From contig KN832874.1 in NCBI GenBank assembly GCA_000827325.1, positions 962,067 to 1,026,066 of the forward strand: 64,000 nt of DNA, written 5' to 3'. A model generated the notes under the pieces. The model was not told the origin of the DNA, did not search any database, and saw nothing but the letters and a program-made list of their open reading frames with translations. The translations under genes were made by a program, and so were the position numbers. Source of the stretch: Oidiodendron maius Zn (Eukaryota; Ascomycota; Leotiomycetes; Myxotrichaceae). Shown one piece after another: positions 20,721 to 31,374 of this stretch (within the stretch, counting starts at the first letter, position 1; each line of letters opens with the position of its first letter).

Positions 20721-22997
20721 ATGACTCTCATTTGGCGGGTTGTTGGATTGCTGGGGTTTCTTCTTCCTGTCGGTATGCTATATGGCTTAGCATGGCTTGA
20801 GCGTGATTAAGCAGCTGACTGGAGACATGTTTGCAGCTGCGTCGTTTCTTCCTGGCATCCCTACAGTCCCGTTCAATGTATCGGTACCCGCAGAAAGTTA
20901 CTCAGTCACAAAACTTGAAGCAATTATTGTTGATTCTCGATACGCGAATACTGTTGATGCTAATGGATTGACACTAATTCCACCGACTCTTTGGAGTTTC
21001 GCCGAAACCTTTCGTAGTGATCTGGCGAGCATTGGAGTTAATGTTCCACTGATTCTTGGCCGCCAAGCTACTAAGAATGTTGTGTTTCTTACCATTTCTG
21101 GCAGCCCTAATGAGTTTCTGGACGCTGCCGGCCGCCCAACGTCTGAAGGATACTCATTGACGGTTACTACTTCAAGTATAAGTATTGCTGGAGCAAGCCC
21201 ACTTGGAACTTGGTGGGGCACACGGACAGTTCTTCAGCAAGCTATTCTTCACGGACTGAAGATCTCTGTTGGTGAAGGCGTCGACGCGGCCGGTTGGGGA
21301 GAGCGGGGAATGATGGTTAGTTTTGTCATGTGCTCCATCCGCCATGTTATGCTCAACACTTACGTGAAGTCTAGCTTGATGTCGGACGCCACTACTATCC
21401 TCCGGATTTTATAATTGAAATGTGCTCGTATATGTCGTATTTCAAACAGAATGTCTTTCACTTGCATCTCAGCGACCATGTATGGAATCCCGCGAATCTG
21501 TACTCCCATGAGCTTGCTCTAGAGCTCTATGCTGGATTCCGACCAGCTTCAAACGATCCAGACATTGCGGGTCTAGCACGTCCATCCAATGAGACTTATA
21601 GTCCATCCGTATTGGAAAACATGCAGCAGGAGTGCGCTGCGCGTGGGGTGACAATACTCCCCGAGTTGGAATCGCCCGGCCATTCAATAGCCACTACTGA
21701 CTGGAAACCAGAGCTTGCCCTGGCTGACTTCAGCATGCTAAATATCAGCTATCCAGAGACAATTCCGGTAGTTCAAAGCTACTGGAAAGCACTCCTCCCC
21801 GGATTTCACTCCAAAGTCGTACACATCGGTGCCGATGAGTACGCAAGCAATCTCGTGGACGAGTATACCTACTTCGTCAATACTATGAGCTCCTACATTC
21901 AAGGCATATCCGGCAAAGCAACACGCATCTGGGGCACGTTTCCTCCATCAAGTCTGCCGAATGTAACAAATGTAGATACCGCTGTTTCAATTCAACAGTG
22001 GGAGCTGGACCAAGACAACGCTCTGTACGACTTCGTGAACCGCGGATATCACGTTTTGAACTCGGATGACTTTTTCTATCTAGATCTTAAGTATTCGGAT
22101 TCATATCCTCCTGCTGTCGATCTTGAGAGGGTCTTCTTTGGTGCCCCGGATGGTGGGCCATATGCGCCTAACATTTTTGATCATTCGAATGCAACAAACA
22201 ACCCGCCCCGCGATAATCCTTATGTTCTCGGTCAACTTTGTGTTGTCTGGAATGATTGGGGCCCGAATGCTAGTACTTACAATGAAGCATACTGGATGGT
22301 CCGAGATGGACTCCCCGCGTTAGGAGACAAGCAATGGGGTGGTCAGCTCACACTGCCAGATTATCAGTCTATTTTCCCCACGCTGCAAGCTTCTGTGCCA
22401 GGACAGAACCTAGATCGCCGCATCCAATCTAAATCGTCTATTATTCTATCATATACGTTTGCCGAAAGCCACCAGTCCTTGCTGCCTATTGTCCCAGACG
22501 TATCTGGAAACGAGTACAATGGTCTCCTGGTTGGTGGATCCGAAGTGCGGAATGGCGTGCTCCATCTCAACGGAAATGGCTATCTCAAGACACCACTAGG
22601 AAGTAAAGGTCGCAATTACACTCTATCCTTCTCAGTAATTTCTACTTCATCAAATAAAGGAGGTATATTGTTCTCAGGGCCAGATTCATCTTTCTTAAAC
22701 GGCAATGGAACATCTCCGCTCCTAATGCTTGTCTCTGGCAACATTGCATATCCCGTAAATATGGTTCTCCCCTTTGAACAATGGGCAGACGTCACAATTC
22801 AGGGAATCGGGCCGCAAACTTTTATTTCAGTCACAGTCGAAAAATCTCCGAAGCAGACAGAAGAAGTCACAATCAATATGGGTATCTGGGGTGGTGGGAT
22901 GCAGGAGGGTTCGATGGCAATTGAAGCACCGATACAGAAAATTGGAGAGGGTTTTGTCGGGCAAATGAAAGATATATCCTTGGTAGGCACGGCATAG
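20721..22997 (+). CDS. Secreted GH20 beta-N-acetylhexosaminidase with C-terminal LamG-like domain
   Basis: Exons 20721-20772, 20837-21315, 21375-22997; 717 aa. The first short exon supplies a signal peptide (MTLIWRVVGLLGFLLPVA), joined in frame to ASFLPGIPTVPF. A GH20b-type N-terminal domain follows. The catalytic barrel starts with ERGMM, then LDVGRHYYP after the second intron. KVVHIGADEYASN at about 325-337 carries the Asp-Glu pair (331-332), where Glu is the general acid and Asp assists the substrate acetamido group. WGTFPPSS and VWNDWGPNAS follow. From ~527 to the end a beta-rich LamG/concanavalin-like domain is visible (VSGNEYNGLLVGG, NGNGYLKTPL), perhaps carbohydrate-binding. It releases terminal beta-GlcNAc or GalNAc. 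Confidence 0.9.
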
Positions 22998-23185
22998 GCA
23001 CATATTACAGAGGCTAAAACTAAAGGCAGTTGTATAATGTGTTTTCGAATATCTGATAGGACAGATGATACAAGAATACAAGTCCTCCCTTGTGGCAATA
23101 GCAATGCCCAAACCGATTCGTTGATACTGACTACTCTCTATACAGATCAGGATCTCGGTGACCTTTCAGGAGGTACATGACCCTT

Positions 23186-24144
23186 TTACTTGTTGCTATA
23201 TTTCTCGCCCGTTCCAACTTTTACGGCTGGCCTCTGCGCAATACGCTCAACCCACTGCAGCAGATGAGGGTGAGAAGAGCTCATCTCTTCCTCAGTAAAT
23301 CCACGCGGCCAGTTCTTCACCCATGTCCATGCTGCAATATCGGCAATCGAATACTTTCCTTTACCTTTGCCAACTAAGTAGTCGCGTGGTTCGCCAGCGT
23401 AGATGCCTGACAATCTGATCTCAAGGACTCCAAACACTCGAAAAGTTTCCTTGCGGAAGCGCTCGATTGCAACTACAGGAAATAAGCATGCCTGAAAGGA
23501 TTTTTACGTCGATAAGATACCAAGTTCAAGAGAAAAAAATCTTACAGGGAATCTTTTCTGCTGCGCGGGTAAAGAACCCTAGGTTGCCCTGATAAGGAGC
23601 ACCGCCACCATGCCAGAAGAAGAGCCACTGCAGGCACTCGCTCTGTTCCAGTTCATCTTGGAATCCAAACTTGTGGTCTTTATCAGCAAGTTTTAATAGG
23701 TAGATCATCTCTGCTGCAGTCTCGAATACAGGAAATGGGGGCGATAGAGTGTTATCGATGATGGTTGGGATGCGCCCTACAGCAAGATTAGTAGGGCCCC
23801 AGATAATGCCGGCATGAGTAGCTATATACCATTTGGATTAAGGCGAAGATACCATTCCTTCTTCTGCTCATTGGTCGAAATGTCACTGATCTCAAGTCAA
23901 CAAGCAGTCCATAATAAAGAGGGAGAACGGACATCACGGTCGTTGTCCACTGAGTTCCGTAGACAGCAGCCAGCTCCTCAAGCAAGATCTGGACCTTTTG
24001 GCCATTAGGTGTGCTCTGTGTAATCAGGTGTATGCCCTATATTATATCATCAGTCACTCCCTCCACCTGCAGTTCATCGCACCCAGGTACCTTTGCATTC
24101 TTCACTTCTGCCGGCGTGTCATTAATATACAAGGGGTTGGACAT
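23186..24144 (-). CDS. Ure2-type glutathione S-transferase
   Basis: Five exons: 24091-24144, 23938-24036, 23830-23890, 23546-23776, 23186-23472; 243 aa. The thioredoxin-like N-domain reads GIHLITQSTPNGQKVQILLE, then NPNGRIPTIID and FPVFETAAEMIYLLK, the glutathione-site loop with the cis-Pro and E-(S/T) pair. The helical C-domain shows FFWHGGGAPYQGNLGFF, ERFRKETFRVFGVLEIRLSG and KGKYSIADIAAWTWVKNW with the N-capping S/D motif. The splice choice at 23937 (47-nt intron) gives exact alignment with fungal homologues. The open frame continues upstream to another ATG at 24246 with an Arg/Ser/Tyr-rich stretch, so a longer, possibly mitochondrial form cannot be excluded. Likely role: glutathione conjugation or peroxide detoxification. 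Confidence 0.87.
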
Positions 24145-27092
24145 TTTGCTAGTAAAAGATCTATGTATTTTCGGGGGTGTGAAGAGTCTTAATGGTGAAG
24201 AATGAATATAATACTTGGATAGATGTCGGGCCCAGTAAAGCGACATTGAAGTAAGTAAAGGCTGGCCCGACAAATATATGTTAAAGAGGTGGGGGGCCGA
24301 GCATGGCGACTCGACAATTCTCTTTAGCGTTGATTCCAAATCACCTCATAATCTGCCACTTCATTATTCAGCAGCATGACGTATTATGTTACCTGATACC
24401 GACCAGAAACTCCGATTTCTACGTACTCAGGACATGAGACGATTGTCTATTGCAGCGGCCGTGACGGAACGTGCCGAGACATGGAAATCTCAAGTAGATT
24501 CCAACTTCGTGACGGGCATATTCATTGGACAGAATCTATCGATGTCTATCCACATGCCCTGTGGGATATCAAAAGCACGCCGGCTATAACTATGGGGCGG
24601 GCACGAATTGTAATAGGGTGTGGTAAAACCCCCGCACCGGAGAAGTGTGGACACCTTCAGCTGCAATTATGGCTAGATGGCAATCCTTGGGCCAAGATAA
24701 ATGCGAATTTCGCCCAAAATTTTGCTGGGTAGAGCCTCTGAACATTGCCTTTGCCGAATGAGATCGCTTAGTGAGCTGTAATCAAAACGCTCCATCTTTG
24801 TCGTAGAAGACACTGGTTCCGATCGGCTAAAAATATATAATTGCCCTGGTAGAGGAAGATGGAGCGATCTATCTAGTGGCTAGAAGACTTATAATCGCAG
24901 GGCTTCGAGCTCGCAAGAACTTACCCTGCTGTATATTCCATGCTCACTGCTCCAAGTTAACGTGTGCTTGTCATCGGCAGTTCCCCTATCGATCCGCGGT
25001 GCACCAAACAGAATTTCGCAGACTATGTAGAGGAAACTGGCTATTACTTCCACCTTTCGCTTCCCTATGAATTGCATCATGTCAGACAGTGAATGTTAAT
25101 TCCGACACTTATAGTAAAGGCGGTAAATATACTATATTCTATAGTAGGAGATATAATAATAAGATCACTATAAAGAGGCAAGAGGAGAAAGGCTAGGTTT
25201 TCTAACGGCTTGTACTATAGGATAATGCTCTCTATCTACCCCAATCCACTTGACTTTATCCTTTACATTAGAGTAAAATAGCCTATTCTATATAATACTA
25301 CAAGTAAATAACTCAATTATTACTTCCATCTTACCGTGTAGGTTAACCTACCCCAACTCTTGCGCTATAGGGGAAGATTACGGTCCTAACTCTAACTTTC
25401 AGGAAAGGAAAAGTATAATATAGTCTTAGATATAGAATCAAATCGCCATTATGATTACACTCTCCTTTCAAAACATCTCAGTCTCAAGCTCATTATCGGT
25501 CCACCGTTTTCTGACAGAACAACCCCACCTCCTAGCTCTGGCCAGATGAATTCCACCCTCTTATTCTCGACAATCTTGGGTGTCGTTGATATGATTATTT
25601 TCGACCTAGCTGGGCCGAACAGCTTGTACTGGTGGCTAGTCAGCATATATCCGATTAGACAAGTGTGTATAGCCTTCAGTTCCATCTTGTGCTCCCTTAT
25701 TTCAATCAGGACGTGCGCTTAAGCTCAGCACCTGTAAGCTTATAAGTGGGCTTAGATCAGCTCTTTTACGTAGTCTCGACAGCGCTACCCCACAGCTAGT
25801 AGGGCAGTTTAGCGTCCTCAATAATACTACGACCTACTTGAACAAAAGTCCTATTTAACCGCTCGGCTACTTTGATCTACTAGTGGGTGTGGGTTATGGT
25901 GTATTCGAGCCGAATAACCGCTGTCTCTTCCCCTACGGCGTGATATTTGGGCCTGTTATTCACACCTAAACTTCTGGATCTTATAACCTTTCGCCGATTG
26001 CTCTAGCTCCCTTTCGGTCCTAAATTGTGGGAATATCGGCCGTAAAATCTTACGGTTCTTTGTCAAATACACTCACGCTTTACGGCTAAAGTTATCCGTA
26101 TAGCTGATGAAGTATGTCGCTCCTAGCCCTTCTGGCATGTCGATCAGTTCCTATATCTGAGTGGATACGCTTTAATGGCTGAGTTTCCCTCTCTGGTGGC
26201 TTGCGGTTGATCACCGTTTTGGCTTTTGTGGTGCTGCAGGGCCCATAGTCATCCTTACTATGGCTAGGGAGGGCTTCTTTAAACCCGTAGACACCTCTTC
26301 AACCGCTCTGAGCGTGTTTAACTCTAGGTGACCGAATCATTGCATATATATCACTGTCGTGGACATTGTACTTCGGCCTTTGGGACATAAAAAGGTGGTA
26401 CCAGGATTGCAAAACGTCTTATTCTTGGGCCAAAAAGAACGCCATTTGTCCAGCGGAGGAATGTATCAAATGGAAGGAAGGGTGATGATTAAAGAAAGCA
26501 GGCCAGTTGAGGCTTTTGTTGTCTCCTTTAGCTTCGAGTAGCTCCTCTGCCGTTTTTCGAAGCTTGACAGATTTACGCAGGCGTTCCCACTCTTCAAGTT
26601 GTTAACACTAAGGTTCTAGTGAAGCCTCTTCACACAAGAGTCGTTGTAAAGCAACATTTGCTACTTGTTTCAGCACTCTCCCGTGAGTAAATCAATCTCG
26701 AACAGCGTCGAATAGAGCGCTGTGCTGAAGAGTTACCTTTCGAACAGATATACACCCGCCGTGTTGTGCATAGGCGTCGACAGCCATTTGGATGGGCAGC
26801 CTTTCGGAAGCTCCTCATTATCGATTTGCGCATCCTGATTGCGTGGCAGACCAAATCACGATTAAAAAACAGGCAGGAATGTCAGTTGCGTAGCGTTGAG
26901 CGGTTGAGAGAGCATAGGTAAGTCAGTGCGAAGCAACTTCAATGGCAAATTCATGGTTTCTGGGTTGTTGCTAGGGTTGAGTAAGGTGAGACGGTGAGCA
27001 GTACCCCGCAGTCCGCCTCACCCGAAGACAAGGTATGACTTGCCATTGTCCGCATTCTCCTCCTCATCAACAATGAAATTCGGAACATCACA
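24145..27092. other. Long intergenic region with retroelement remains
   Basis: About 2.9 kb without an intact gene. A minus-strand Ty1/copia relic occupies about 25150-26330. 24145-25150 and 26330-27092 contain only fragments; a basic, coding-like plus-strand stretch at about 26590-26900 is unexplained. Confidence 0.6.
25150..26330 (-). mobile_element. Degraded Ty1/copia retrotransposon fragment (integrase and linker region)
   Basis: Reading the minus strand across frames gives recognisable copia pol pieces in order: PLKRIHSDI near 26180, then ATYFISYTDNFSRKA and LTKNRKILRPIFPQF (integrase core), VAERLNRTF and EDAKLPY near 25830. The open stretch 25455-25685 continues with KAIHTCLIGYMLTSHQYKLF and RVEFIWPE, the usual post-integrase segment. 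Stop codons, several where Trp would be expected, and frameshifts break it throughout. The AT bias suits repeat-induced point mutation. LTRs and reverse transcriptase were not found. Confidence 0.75.
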
Positions 27093-28142
27093 ATGCCGGT
27101 GAGAGTAGGGGGTGTGACCGACATCATCGCCATAATCAGAGTCGCTCGAGAGAAACAGCATCGGCCTTGGATGGAAGCGGAGTATCCCGCCACCGAGAAT
27201 CATGAGGTGCGATGAGAACTGGACGGGGGCTAGAAAATGCGCTGCTATGCTATCACCAACTGCTTGAGGGCTCGATGCGACGGCTCGGCATTGAACGAGA
27301 TATTCGAATCAACCAAGAAGGCTGCGAACTACTGCAAGCAATACATCAAGGCTTCCTCACAGCAGCCTGTATAGTTCGGCCGAAGTTTGGGGTTCGGTAA
27401 GTGCGGGAACATCTGCGCGACGTGACAATGAAGGTGCAATGGCAGATCTCGAAGAAAGAAGAGATTGTCAGATTTCGAGCGCAATTAGCGCAGCAAATCC
27501 TTGTGCTAAACGTTCTATTTTGTTTCGCAAATTTGTAAGTCTGGTGCTTCGAACGTTGAGCGAGGCTGATAGTTCAATGCAGAAATATTCAATGGGATAC
27601 CCAGAACAAACCGTACTCTAAACTTGCCATTCTCGAAGAGAAGATCGGTTCGAATTCTCCGGATCACGAGCATTCGATTTCCGAGCCTATGGAACACGTT
27701 GATAGAGGGTTCAGCTAGAATGGGAAAGTAGGAACGAGCATACAAGCCGATTTGAAGCTTGGATGGGCTGCAACAACTCGGCTCTGAACCAAGAGGGATG
27801 GTGTCGGAATATTTACAATAAGTGGGAGGATGCCGAGTGCTATAGCGGTATGAATAGAGACTTCCAACCCAATCCGCGGTGGCTCTTATTCGCACTTTCA
27901 CGCTCGAAGATGCGATTGGCCGCACGACGCAGGTCGATATGGTCTTCATCCGCTCATGGGAGGCGTTTGACGCCATACTTAAAGGAGGTTTTAGAACGTT
28001 TCCAGGTCTTAGACAGGTCGTCAAGACGGAATATTATTTCCAAGACCAGAAAACCAACAGGGAAAGAGACCAATCCCTTGGTCCGGGGCCGTGGTATCTG
28101 GCCAACAGATCCAATATATCTTTTGAACAAAGCCATTCATGA
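27093..28142 (+). pseudogene. Broken fungal ubiquitin-like-domain (ULD) protein gene
   Basis: Three separated coding pieces on the plus strand lie in the order of an intact family member. 27093 onward gives VRVGGVTDIIAIIRVARE (N-terminal helix). 27428-27538 gives MKVQWQISKKEEIVRFRAQL (coiled-coil segment). 27879-28142 gives FTLEDAIGRTTQVDMVFIRS and WEAFDAILKGGF (ubiquitin-like domain). The frames do not join: at least two frameshifts and a TGA near 27206 lie between them. The function of such proteins is unclear, though similar regions occur in fungal signalling and NLR-like proteins. The longer 251-codon frame overlapping the 3' part is out of frame with the domain. A heavily spliced live gene is the less likely alternative. 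Confidence 0.6.
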
Positions 28143-29454
28143 GACTAATGAGTTGGGCCATTCTTCAAACTCCAACTATTCCTTACTAAGACTGCCCCCA
28201 GCAAGATCGAGCGCATTCAGGGTGTATAAAAATAGCGCTCAAACAATAATAGTTGTTCTAGTCGAACGCAATCATATCATTACCAGAAAACTCGATAATC
28301 ATGCTCCTGCAAGCTCTCCTGGTTTAGGAGATCCGTGTCGTGAGATTATAAACGACGAAAAGAATGGAAGCAAATATGGGCAGGAAATGTCGAGAGACGG
28401 AGACGTGCCTCCATACACTGAAGCTCTTCTGTCATCATCTCAGATCCCAGATTACCGTCTTTGTGTAAGATTTGCTCAAGCCCCTGGCTGTTTTCTTGCT
28501 CTCTATCCGCCGAATTAGTCGTTGATATTGAAGTTTGCTTGGTCCTTCTGTGAGACTAGATGTTAGTCTATTTTAATTGACAATACATGGCCTGTTAAGC
28601 TATTGGAGGGCAACGGCTATTACTCCGGGTAACCTATAAGCCTATAAATTTGCTGCCTCTTAGATTGTACTGCATTGGTGTTGACTAACACACTCGAGTC
28701 TGTAACGGGCCGCCGGTCCGCAAACAAGTCTCTATGCTTAGGAAGTTTTGGTTATGTTAATTTGATATTTTGAAATGTAGAGACGTACGCTATCGTGTTT
28801 AGAACACGCATTCATGATATTGACGGTGATGGAATTTCTCTTTCTAGGATTGTAATGTGTCTGTTGAGGATCGCGCCTCTGAAATGGATATGATCTGGCA
28901 GTATATCCGAGCTTGTATGCAACTTGATATATGTGCCGGGATGTCCATCCGATCATTGAGGGTTATCCAATTATATGCCAGGTACAATTTACCGGCTCCG
29001 TAATACAAGCTTTTTCCTCCGCTCGATTTATGAATGTTTGGAAATGCGGGGTAGAGAGTATTTCAACTTTGCCAATCATTACGCTTTTAGGGAAAATATC
29101 TCGGACATTCACACCTCCCAAAAGCGGTAGAAGCTTCGGTCTTTGGATTTGCCGGAAACTGAAACAGTGAAAAACGCCATCCTTTAACCTTAACCGCAGG
29201 AAGACCATCAACGAGAGCTCATCCTCAATAGCCTCAATTTCGTGTATTCAAATTCCCGGTATCTGGCTTAGCACACCGGAGAGCAAACTTCCGTCCTGCC
29301 AAGGAGAAGGAGATGACATCCAATAGTATAATGTCCTCGCAGCATGCCAAAAAGTATATGAGCAGCTATGCTGGCCCCACAGACAATAGTCTCTACAGTG
29401 TCGCCGTAGCATTTCGTTATACTATTACATTCGCAGTGTATATACAATTGAAAA
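28143..29454. other. Intergenic region upstream of the endoglucanase
   Basis: 1.3 kb with short frames only. The last 500 nt should include the endoglucanase promoter. I do not see a clear XlnR site (GGCTAA/G) close to the start. Confidence 0.4.
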
Positions 29455-30777
29455 ATGAAAACTTTCGCATTTTCAGCGCTTCTGCTAGTTGCAGTAGAAG
29501 CTCAATCTACAGTCTCTGCATGGGGACAGTGCGGTGGTGAAAGCTATAGCGGCAGTACGCAGTGTGTGGCTGGATACACTTGCATCTATGAGAATCCCTG
29601 GTACTCTCAATGCCAGCCTGGCTCCAGTCCAACCTCGGCCACATCCACTGTGTCCACGCCGACTTCATCGTCCTCGGCGCCAAGCGGAACTGGTAAACTC
29701 GAATGGGTTGGAGTTAACGAATCGGGTGCCGAATGGGGTACGGCGTACCCGGGAACTGAGGGAGTTGACTACTTTTTCCCGTCCACGACTACAATCGGAG
29801 TACGTACTCTCCTTCATCTCTATAAACTGACGTGCTATTGACCCCGTTTCCATCAGACTCTAGTTAACGAAGGATATAATATCTTTCGCGTGCCATTTGC
29901 TATGGAACGTATGGCCGTGGGTTCAATTACTGCATCACTAAATTCGGCCTATTTGACGCCATACTCCAATGTTATCAACTTTATCACCTCCAAGGGTGCG
30001 TATGCCATCGTCGATGCGCACAATTATGGCCGTTACAACGGTCAAATTATCACCGACACGGCTGGATTTCAGACTTTCTGGAACAACCTTGCTAAGGTAT
30101 ATAGCAGCAATTCAAAAGTGGTACGTATTTGAGCATCTACGACAGACTCGTAATCTTAGAGCTGCGAGTGAAAATTCCAGCATGTATTAAATGGTTACTG
30201 AGCAACTGCTAACAAAGATGTTAACATGCAGATATTTGACATCAATAACGAGTTCAATACAATGGATGAAAGTTTGGTTTTCGAACTTAACCAGTCTGGA
30301 ATTGACGGGATTCGCGCCGCCGGTGCTACCAGCCAATATATCTTCGCAGAAGGAAACAGCTGGACTGGTGCTTCAACTTGGAACGTTACTAACGACTCCC
30401 TGAAGACACTAAGTGATTCGTCAAATAAGCTGGTCTATGAAATGCATCAATATTTAGACTCTGATAGCTCCGGTACCGGATCAGACTGCGTTTCAAACAC
30501 GGTTGGTGTGGACCGTGTCGAAGGCGCAACGGCCTGGCTTAGGGCTAATGGGAAGAAGGGGATGTTGGGAGAGTTTGCTGGTGGGAACAACAACGTTTGC
30601 TTAGCCGCTGTGACAGGACTGTTGAATCATCTCCAAGCCAATTCAGATGTATGGCTTGGAGCAAGCTGGTGGGCCGCCGGTCCCGACTGGCCTGCAGGGA
30701 CATGGGCGAGCTTTGAACCCCCAAGTGGTATCTCGTACCAGTATTATGATACCCTGCTAAAGAGTTATGCACCATAA
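29455..30777 (+). CDS. Endo-beta-1,4-glucanase, CBM1-GH5
   Basis: Exons 29455-29799, 29857-30120, 30232-30777; 384 aa; both introns phase 0. Signal peptide [19 protein letters not shown]1 at about residues 20-54 ([15 protein letters not shown], with [11 protein letters not shown]) whose aromatic face binds cellulose; a Ser/Thr/Pro linker to ~80; then the GH5 barrel. Catalytic residues in context: FDINNEF (Glu ~210, acid/base) and GMLGEFAGG (Glu ~317, nucleophile); [12 protein letters not shown] and [11 protein letters not shown] are further family marks. It is a retaining secreted enzyme acting on internal cellulose bonds, close to fungal Cel5A/EglB types. Expression is probably under cellulose induction and carbon repression (inference). 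Confidence 0.93.
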
Positions 30778-31374
30778 GTTTGTATGTATGAGATTGCTAC
30801 GATAGTTGAAATAGGACTAGTCTGTGAGCCAAAGTGGAAAACGAGACTAAAATTTGGAGAATCTATCTTGACAATATACCTTCAAATTCGTATTTTCTTT
30901 AAGCTACCACTCTTCATTCAAATAGCATTGTATTGTGTTGATTGAATCCACGCCAGTATTACAGGAGCATAGATGTGATATACTAACCTAATTGGGCTTA
31001 ACGAGCCTAGACAGTACGAGGCACTGATCAACTCGTTATTGGGAGCCATGAATCAACAAGCCAAGAGACACGGCAGAGGCACAGCGAGGCTGTGATGCGC
31101 CACAAAAATTCTTTCCTGAAGGCTTTTTGCGGGCGCTGACGGCAGTTCACAAACACAAGACTCCCAGTGCATGTCAAAACATCGACTCAACGTCTCAAGG
31201 GCTGAGCCAACGACTTGCCAGCTCCTGCGGATTAGACCAGAATTAGGGACAAGCGTCTGTAGACGCTTCATCAGCGACAGCCTCGTCACTACTCTGATGG
31301 CGCATCCTCCTCAAGCGCCGAAGCCTCTAATGAGAAAATTCGTCGTATTACCTGAATAGTCTCAGCATACAATC
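30778..31374. other. Intergenic, endoglucanase 3' flank and receptor promoter
   Basis: About 600 nt. No distinct element is recognised. Confidence 0.4.

Noticed and set aside
27515-28024. 169-codon minus-strand open frame
   Set aside because: Antisense to the ULD pieces, with low-complexity Ser/Arg composition and no family resemblance.
27763-28518. 251-codon plus-strand open frame
   Set aside because: Its frame differs from the one carrying the ubiquitin-like domain at 27879-28142, and its own sequence looks random.
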